Shown here: positions 5,687-9,637 of the stretch, piece after piece
How the letters are laid out: the number at the start of each line of letters is the position of its first letter
Numbering within the stretch: position 1 is the first letter of the stretch
Assembly (NCBI GenBank): GCA_030536165.1
Contig: JAUNQM010000069.1
Location: 1 to 9,637, forward strand
DNA length: 9,637 nucleotides
Direction of reading: 5' to 3'
Source of the DNA: Prevotellaceae bacterium
Lineage (GTDB): Bacteria > Bacteroidota > Bacteroidia > Bacteroidales > Bacteroidaceae
Program-made: the position numbers and the translations under genes
The notes under the pieces: generated by a model
Databases searched by the model: none
What the model was told of the DNA's origin: nothing
Seen by the model: the letters and a program-made list of their open reading frames with translations, nothing else

Positions 5687-8242
5687 CTAAAAGTCTTTCT
5701 TGAATATCTTTACAGCAGAGTTCAATCCTGATGGCACTAAGTCCCAGTGAGAGTATTTGCCATTGCTGTAGTCAATTTTCACCACGTTGATTTCATTAAA
5801 CTTCCTCCATTCCACTCCCTTGCGGTCGAGGTCGGCGATGCGGTTGGCAGGAAGGTTTGTCACCTCAATGCGCAAGGTGTTCTTACCTTTTTTAAGATAC
5901 TTTGTGCAGTCAAGTACGTAAGGTACGCACCACGCACAGCCAACATACTCATTATTTATATATACGCGCGCGGACTCTCTCACGTCGCCGAGGTCAATGG
6001 TGTAGTGGCTGTTTTTGTCGAAGCCTTTGAGTTTGAATGTCGTTTCATACACACCTGTTCCCATTGTAACTGAAGCGTTTTCTAATGGTAGGTTCTCCCA
6101 TGTAGAGGTTTGCTTCATCGTATATTCGCCTTTTACTTCTGGTGCACTCTCAGCAAAATAGAACTTCCATGCTCCATTGATTGTGCATGCGAGTTGGTCT
6201 TTGCATTTATAATCCTTAGCTTCAGGCTTCGAGGCTTCGTCTAATGGTGATTCGAAAGTTTCTAAGATAACAGATTCACCTGAACGTAATGCAATCCTTA
6301 CCTTTCCTTCTTCGACCAATGCCTGTTTAATTTCACCGTTAATTGGATTGAAGAGTAGTGCATCTGTGAATGGAACTGCCAGAGTCACGAATTCATCAAC
6401 ATCGTTAGGCGTGAGGTTGCTAATGAAATAGTGGTGGCCTTTATCGTTGCTGCGACGTATTGCCTTCAGATGCAGCTTGTTCTTTATCTCTTCTGCCTGG
6501 CATATTTTTGTCATTGCATCAGCATCAATTCCATAGACAATGTGTGCCCCCTGCTGTTTCAGAGCCTCGATATGTTGCTTTACATTGTCAGGCATAGTGC
6601 CTGTGCCAGGTATGATTAATGCCTTATAGCTTGTGCCGCCTTCAGTAACGAGTCTTCCATTTTTGAATGTTGTTGTAAGTAGGTACTTCTCGCTGATGTA
6701 GTCACAATCATAACCGAGTGCGTCAATCTTCAAAACGTCACTTATGAACTCAGGTGCGCGCTTCGCCATTTCGTGTATGTCAAATTGCATGAGCAGACTT
6801 CTGGTACGCTTTGCCCACATGTCGCGCACTGGCAGCATCACGAGGAAATCGTTGTCTGGCTTTCCCCACTGCATGAAACTCTGGCATCGTGTGATGTAGG
6901 TGTTGAGATATTCAGCGTCTCTCCATATTGAGTTTGTTGGGCTCATATCAATTGCAGCGTAGAATCTCCATCCTGGCCACGGGTCGTCCTTTGGTGAATA
7001 GCAAGTGCCGTGGTAGTAAACGTGGTTAACTCCAGACACCATCATGAGGTCGAATTCTGGTTTAAGGAACGAGAGTGGTGTACGGAAGTGTTCGGTAATC
7101 CAAGTGAAAGTCTCGCTCGATGTGAGCGGCTTTCCAGTAATGTGGGCTGCCGATGCGGCATACTTGAGCATACTGAGGTCTGAGTCATTCTTCTTCCTAA
7201 ATTCAGGCTTCGACTCTCTCCAAAGTCCCTTGATGCCAAATTCCGTTTTGCCGAAACCTTCAATCTCTGGTATATCTACTGCGGCATAGACATCGATGAG
7301 ATTTGAAGGTGAACCGTGTGCCTGATTACGTGTCTTTGCGCCGTGCTTATGTGCCCATTCAGTCCATTGGCGAGTAAAATTTTCAAGCAGTAAGTCTGAC
7401 AATGTCTCACGGTAGTCGCTCAAAATCTTGTTGCCTTCGTCTTTTGCGAAACCTAAAAGTTCGTGCATGTGGTCCTCAAGATGATACCCACGCAGACGAT
7501 AAAAGTCTTCAAATAGGGTTGGGGTCCAGTCGGCATCATATACTTCGTATGAATCATTGAAGAACGAATGAGGCACGCTGACTCCTGATGATTCAAATGC
7601 ACGGTCAAACTTGTCGAGATAATGCTTCACGGCATCTTTGTTGAAATGGTCAAGCACGTATCCTTCTCCGCCAGGCGCTGCACGCTTGACTTTCTGTCGT
7701 GTACGACCGTTGTATATGGCAATTACGCGGTACTTGTCTTTTTCAGGGAATACCAGCACTGTATCGAGCTTTGCTCCTATAGCTTGCTTTGGATTCTTGA
7801 TGCTGAGGTTGAGACCTTTGATGTTTTTGTCAGATACGAGCGTGTCAACATAAACCAATCGGCATGCTGCTTGGTCGATTGATATTTCCGGACCGCCGAA
7901 AGGCCAGCCTGTGCCACTGTTCATGTCAATCTGCACCCCGTATTTCTTGCCGATGTCTTCGCAGTCTTTAAGTGCTTGCATCCATTTCGGTGAAAGGAAG
8001 TCGATGTTATTCTTGTCGTTGCTTTTCACGCCATAAAGCGGAGTGATTTCGAGTGCGCCGATGCCTTTCTTTGCATATTCGCCAATATTCCAGTCAAGGT
8101 TTTCCTTATCCACGGCACTGCCTAACCACCACCATCGTGCTCCAGGCTTTGCTTCTTGCTTTGCCACTGGCCACGATTGTGCGCTGCAATGCGCTGATGC
8201 TGTTAAAATGAGCAATGATGCTACGATGTTTGTAAGTTTCAT
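5687..8242 (-). CDS. Secreted GH106 alpha-L-rhamnosidase-like glycoside hydrolase
   Basis: An 851-residue exported enzyme predicted to release terminal alpha-L-rhamnose from plant pectin-type or other rhamnose-containing glycans. The signal peptide runs to about residue 21 (ASAHCSA then QSW). Family signatures in order: ARWWWLGSAVD (35-45), NSGTGWPFGGP (108-118), PGGEGYVLDHFNKDA (190-204), FFNDSYEVYDADWTP (227-241), QAHGSPSNLIDVYAAVDIPE (307-326), SSETFTW (375-381) and GVNHVYYHGTCYSP (404-417). E233, E326 and E377 are conserved-looking acidic candidates for catalysis or calcium binding; I cannot assign their roles. A beta-rich domain follows, and at about 685-825 a jelly-roll with DLGDVRESARVYINNEYVG, common to GH106 and GH2 enzymes. 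It is shorter than the larger Bacteroides GH106 enzymes of about 1,100 residues but has all core blocks, so it looks intact. It lies 43 bp after the preceding gene and 58 bp before feoAB. No SusC/D genes are nearby. Confidence 0.85.
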   Translation of the reverse strand: MKLTNIVASLLILTASAHCSAQSWPVAKQEAKPGARWWWLGSAVDKENLDWNIGEYAKKGIGALEITPLYGVKSNDKNNIDFLSPKWMQALKDCEDIGKKYGVQIDMNSGTGWPFGGPEISIDQAACRLVYVDTLVSDKNIKGLNLSIKNPKQAIGAKLDTVLVFPEKDKYRVIAIYNGRTRQKVKRAAPGGEGYVLDHFNKDAVKHYLDKFDRAFESSGVSVPHSFFNDSYEVYDADWTPTLFEDFYRLRGYHLEDHMHELLGFAKDEGNKILSDYRETLSDLLLENFTRQWTEWAHKHGAKTRNQAHGSPSNLIDVYAAVDIPEIEGFGKTEFGIKGLWRESKPEFRKKNDSDLSMLKYAASAAHITGKPLTSSETFTWITEHFRTPLSFLKPEFDLMMVSGVNHVYYHGTCYSPKDDPWPGWRFYAAIDMSPTNSIWRDAEYLNTYITRCQSFMQWGKPDNDFLVMLPVRDMWAKRTRSLLMQFDIHEMAKRAPEFISDVLKIDALGYDCDYISEKYLLTTTFKNGRLVTEGGTSYKALIIPGTGTMPDNVKQHIEALKQQGAHIVYGIDADAMTKICQAEEIKNKLHLKAIRRSNDKGHHYFISNLTPNDVDEFVTLAVPFTDALLFNPINGEIKQALVEEGKVRIALRSGESVILETFESPLDEASKPEAKDYKCKDQLACTINGAWKFYFAESAPEVKGEYTMKQTSTWENLPLENASVTMGTGVYETTFKLKGFDKNSHYTIDLGDVRESARVYINNEYVGCAWCVPYVLDCTKYLKKGKNTLRIEVTNLPANRIADLDRKGVEWRKFNEINVVKIDYSNGKYSHWDLVPSGLNSAVKIFKKDF

Positions 8243-8285
8243 ATAAGTCTTTAATTTAGGTGTTACGGCTTTGTTGTATTATTAA

Positions 8286-8834
8286 CTAAGACAGTTTTTC
8301 GAATTTATATCCCAACTGATGAAGCACTACAGATGCTCCGAGCTGATATAAAACTCTTACACTTGCCAAATATACATAGTATGCTAATGCTGATTGTGGC
8401 TCGACTTGTTCATGTCGGATTCTTGCAAGAACCTGTTGGGCACACGTTTGTACAAGTTTTTCCATATCGTCAAACGCCTCGCCTTTAAGCCCAAGAATTT
8501 CCTCGCGAACGTATTCATCCATATAGTCGTAGCCACGTTTGTCGCGAACATATTCATATAGATTCCCAACTTGACTGAATATCTTCCAGTCGTCATCCCA
8601 GTATTTTGCCACAGCCATACCGAGATACATAGCCCAGCCAAGTGATACCGTTGGATAGTCGGCAACTTCTTTTACGGAATCCTTCACATAAGATGGGGCT
8701 ATCTCGTTCCATTTGTCGGTGAGGTCGTCAGTGACAAGCACCTGACCGCCCAGTTTACCTTCTATGGTGAGCATCTTCAGCAGGTGCTGCATCAGTGATT
8801 GTTCGTATTTCTCGATGTATTCTTTTTGTTCCAT
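8286..8834 (-). CDS. Conserved-looking hypothetical protein (182 aa)
   Basis: I do not recognise this family. The product has no signal peptide and no long hydrophobic segment, so it should be cytoplasmic. It appears almost entirely helical and acidic, with a high share of aromatic residues (YPTVSLGWAMYLGMAVAKYW at 60-79, DDDWKIF at 80-86, many Tyr in 92-108 and 152-163). The residue pattern looks like a compact all-alpha bundle. The start is supported by a 6-bp gap to the pncC stop, which implies translational coupling with pncC, while 43 bp separate its stop from the GH106 gene. Codon usage and composition look like the neighbours, so it is probably a genuine lineage-restricted Bacteroidales gene. 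No function is proposed. Confidence 0.8.
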   Translation of the reverse strand: MEQKEYIEKYEQSLMQHLLKMLTIEGKLGGQVLVTDDLTDKWNEIAPSYVKDSVKEVADYPTVSLGWAMYLGMAVAKYWDDDWKIFSQVGNLYEYVRDKRGYDYMDEYVREEILGLKGEAFDDMEKLVQTCAQQVLARIRHEQVEPQSALAYYVYLASVRVLYQLGASVVLHQLGYKFEKLS

Positions 8835-8840
8835 TGTTTA

Positions 8841-9317
8841 TTATATATTTTCTATCGCCATCTTCAATGCTTCCTCTACGGCTACTTGTAGGTTTTCAGT
8901 CCTATCGCCATCTACCATAAGCTTTTTCGACTTCTCACCTACGCATATCCATATCGTGCCATTTTCGGCAAATTCGTCTCCACCAGTCGCTCCGGCATAT
9001 CCAGTTATGGATATTGCCACGTTAGCACCAGTGAGTTTCTTTACTCCGTCGTTCATCTCCACGGCAGTCTCTCTACTGACTACTCCATATCTCTCGATGG
9101 TAGTTGCATCCACTTTAAGCAGTTCGGTCTTGAGTCGTGTGGCGTATGTCACCACGCTGCCTAAATAATAAGCCGATGCACCATCGACCGAAGCAATGGC
9201 AGCACCGATAGCACCTGCGGTACAACTCTCTGCTGTTGCTATTGTCATGCGCTTTGCCTTGAGTTTCTGACCCAGTATCATGGCAAGAGCACGTGTAGAA
9301 ATATCACTATCTCTCAT
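8841..9317 (-). CDS. pncC: CinA C-terminal family nicotinamide-nucleotide amidase
   Basis: A 158-residue stand-alone amidase domain (PncC), which converts nicotinamide mononucleotide to nicotinic acid mononucleotide plus ammonia in the cytoplasmic pyridine nucleotide salvage cycle. The catalytic motif TAESCTAG places the predicted nucleophile at S31. Other family blocks are YLGSVVTYATRLK (51-63, with Y58), GVVSRETAVEM (78-88), SITGYAGATGG (103-113) and NGTIWICVG (119-127), ending in a helix with R139 and AVEEALKMA. Full-length CinA carries an N-terminal MoCF-like domain that is absent here; the length fits the separate PncC form. Two motif positions depart from the commonest versions: SCTAG where SCTGG is usual, and GYAGATGG where GIAGPxGG is usual. 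The gene follows the deacylase gene by 27 bp and precedes the 182-residue gene by 6 bp, suggesting co-transcription. Confidence 0.92.
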   Translation of the reverse strand: MRDSDISTRALAMILGQKLKAKRMTIATAESCTAGAIGAAIASVDGASAYYLGSVVTYATRLKTELLKVDATTIERYGVVSRETAVEMNDGVKKLTGANVAISITGYAGATGGDEFAENGTIWICVGEKSKKLMVDGDRTENLQVAVEEALKMAIENI

Positions 9318-9344
9318 CTATATAATTGTCAAATGTGCATTATC

Positions 9345-9637
9345 TTAATACAGTTTTATCCACTCGTATTCGTTGCCGCTGTCATCCATATACTTCACGA
9401 AGTCCTCGAATAGTATGTTTAATGATGCACGGTTATCGTTGGGATGGAACGAGAGATGTGTGTAATTCTTCAAGTTCTCGTCGAGGAATACGTACACGTG
9501 GTTTTCTTCATCGTTTACCAGACCGAACGGTGACACACTTCCTGGCCGAAGCCCAAGATATTTCTCCATGCGATGCTCCGATGCAAAACTCAGTTTCCCC
9601 TGATGCAGTAGATGTTCGAGGTCGTGTATGGCAAGGT
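9345..9637 (-). CDS. PrdX/ProX-type prolyl-tRNA deacylase (YbaK-like), 5' end cut by window
   Basis: This is the C-terminal 96 residues of a protein whose start lies beyond the right edge. The frame stays open from the stop at 9347-9345 to 9637, so the internal Met at 9569-9567 is not the start: upstream of it the frame reads HDLEHLLHQGKLSFASEHR in phase. The visible part has the family core: KLSFASEHRMEKYLGL, then RPGSVSPFGLVND, a strand VYVFLDENL, and FHPNDNRASL near the end. These are characteristic of trans-acting editing domains related to YbaK/ProRS INS that hydrolyse mischarged Ala-tRNA(Pro) in the cytoplasm. A complete protein is about 160-180 residues, so roughly 65-85 residues are missing, including the part expected to hold other substrate-binding residues. 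The stop lies 27 bp before the pncC start on the same strand. Confidence 0.9.
   Translation of the reverse strand, partial: LAIHDLEHLLHQGKLSFASEHRMEKYLGLRPGSVSPFGLVNDEENHVYVFLDENLKNYTHLSFHPNDNRASLNILFEDFVKYMDDSGNEYEWIKLY

Noticed and set aside
168..8242. Polysaccharide utilisation locus
   Set aside because: No SusC/SusD pair, hybrid two-component regulator or sigma/anti-sigma pair is present, only two glycosidase genes separated by feo.
8180..8242. Lipoprotein signal in the GH106 protein (Cys19)
   Set aside because: The residues before the Cys (SAH) do not fit a lipobox; a type I cleavage after CSA is more likely.
9345..9569. Complete 74-residue protein starting at the Met at 9569
   Set aside because: The frame stays open to the window edge and the upstream residues (LSFASEHR) belong to the deacylase family core, so this is the tail of a longer gene.

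Overview
The window looks like a Bacteroidales chromosome, most likely Prevotella or a close relative. The evidence is a fused FeoA-FeoB transporter followed by a tiny Cys-rich FeoB partner, two large secreted exo-glycosidases (GH2 and GH106), AT-rich gene starts without clear Shine-Dalgarno sequences, and tight co-directional packing. The genus is inferred from gene content, not from a marker gene.

All seven genes read on the minus strand, so transcription runs from high to low coordinates. In transcription order they are: the 3' part of a PrdX/ProX-type prolyl-tRNA deacylase gene cut by the right edge (9345-9637); pncC, a CinA-family nicotinamide-nucleotide amidase (8841-9317); an unrecognised 182-residue protein (8286-8834); a secreted GH106 alpha-L-rhamnosidase-like enzyme (5687-8242); the FeoA-FeoB ferrous iron transporter (3316-5628); a 52-residue single-pass membrane protein with two CxxC pairs (3138-3296); and a secreted GH2 glycosidase (168-3125). 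The gaps between them are 27, 6, 43, 58, 19 and 12 bp. None contains a convincing promoter or terminator, so partial or complete co-transcription is plausible but unproven.

Functionally this is a mixture. The right part is housekeeping (tRNA proofreading, NAD salvage). The middle is ferrous iron import, with the transporter and its small partner almost certainly acting together. The two exo-glycosidases on either side of feo would trim rhamnose- or galactose/uronic-acid-containing glycans in the periplasm or at the surface. No SusC/SusD pair, sulfatase or regulator is present, so this is not a visible polysaccharide utilisation locus.

Two structures are not explained by ordinary genes. Positions 2-63 hold three near-identical 13-bp palindromes at 23-24 bp spacing, lying downstream of the GH2 gene. 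Positions 729-793 hold a compact palindromic repeat inside the GH2 coding region. It is read in frame as a foreign-looking peptide and sits where a helix-to-strand loop of a C-terminal alpha/beta domain would be expected. I see no clearly new multi-gene system; these two repeats are the items most worth following up.
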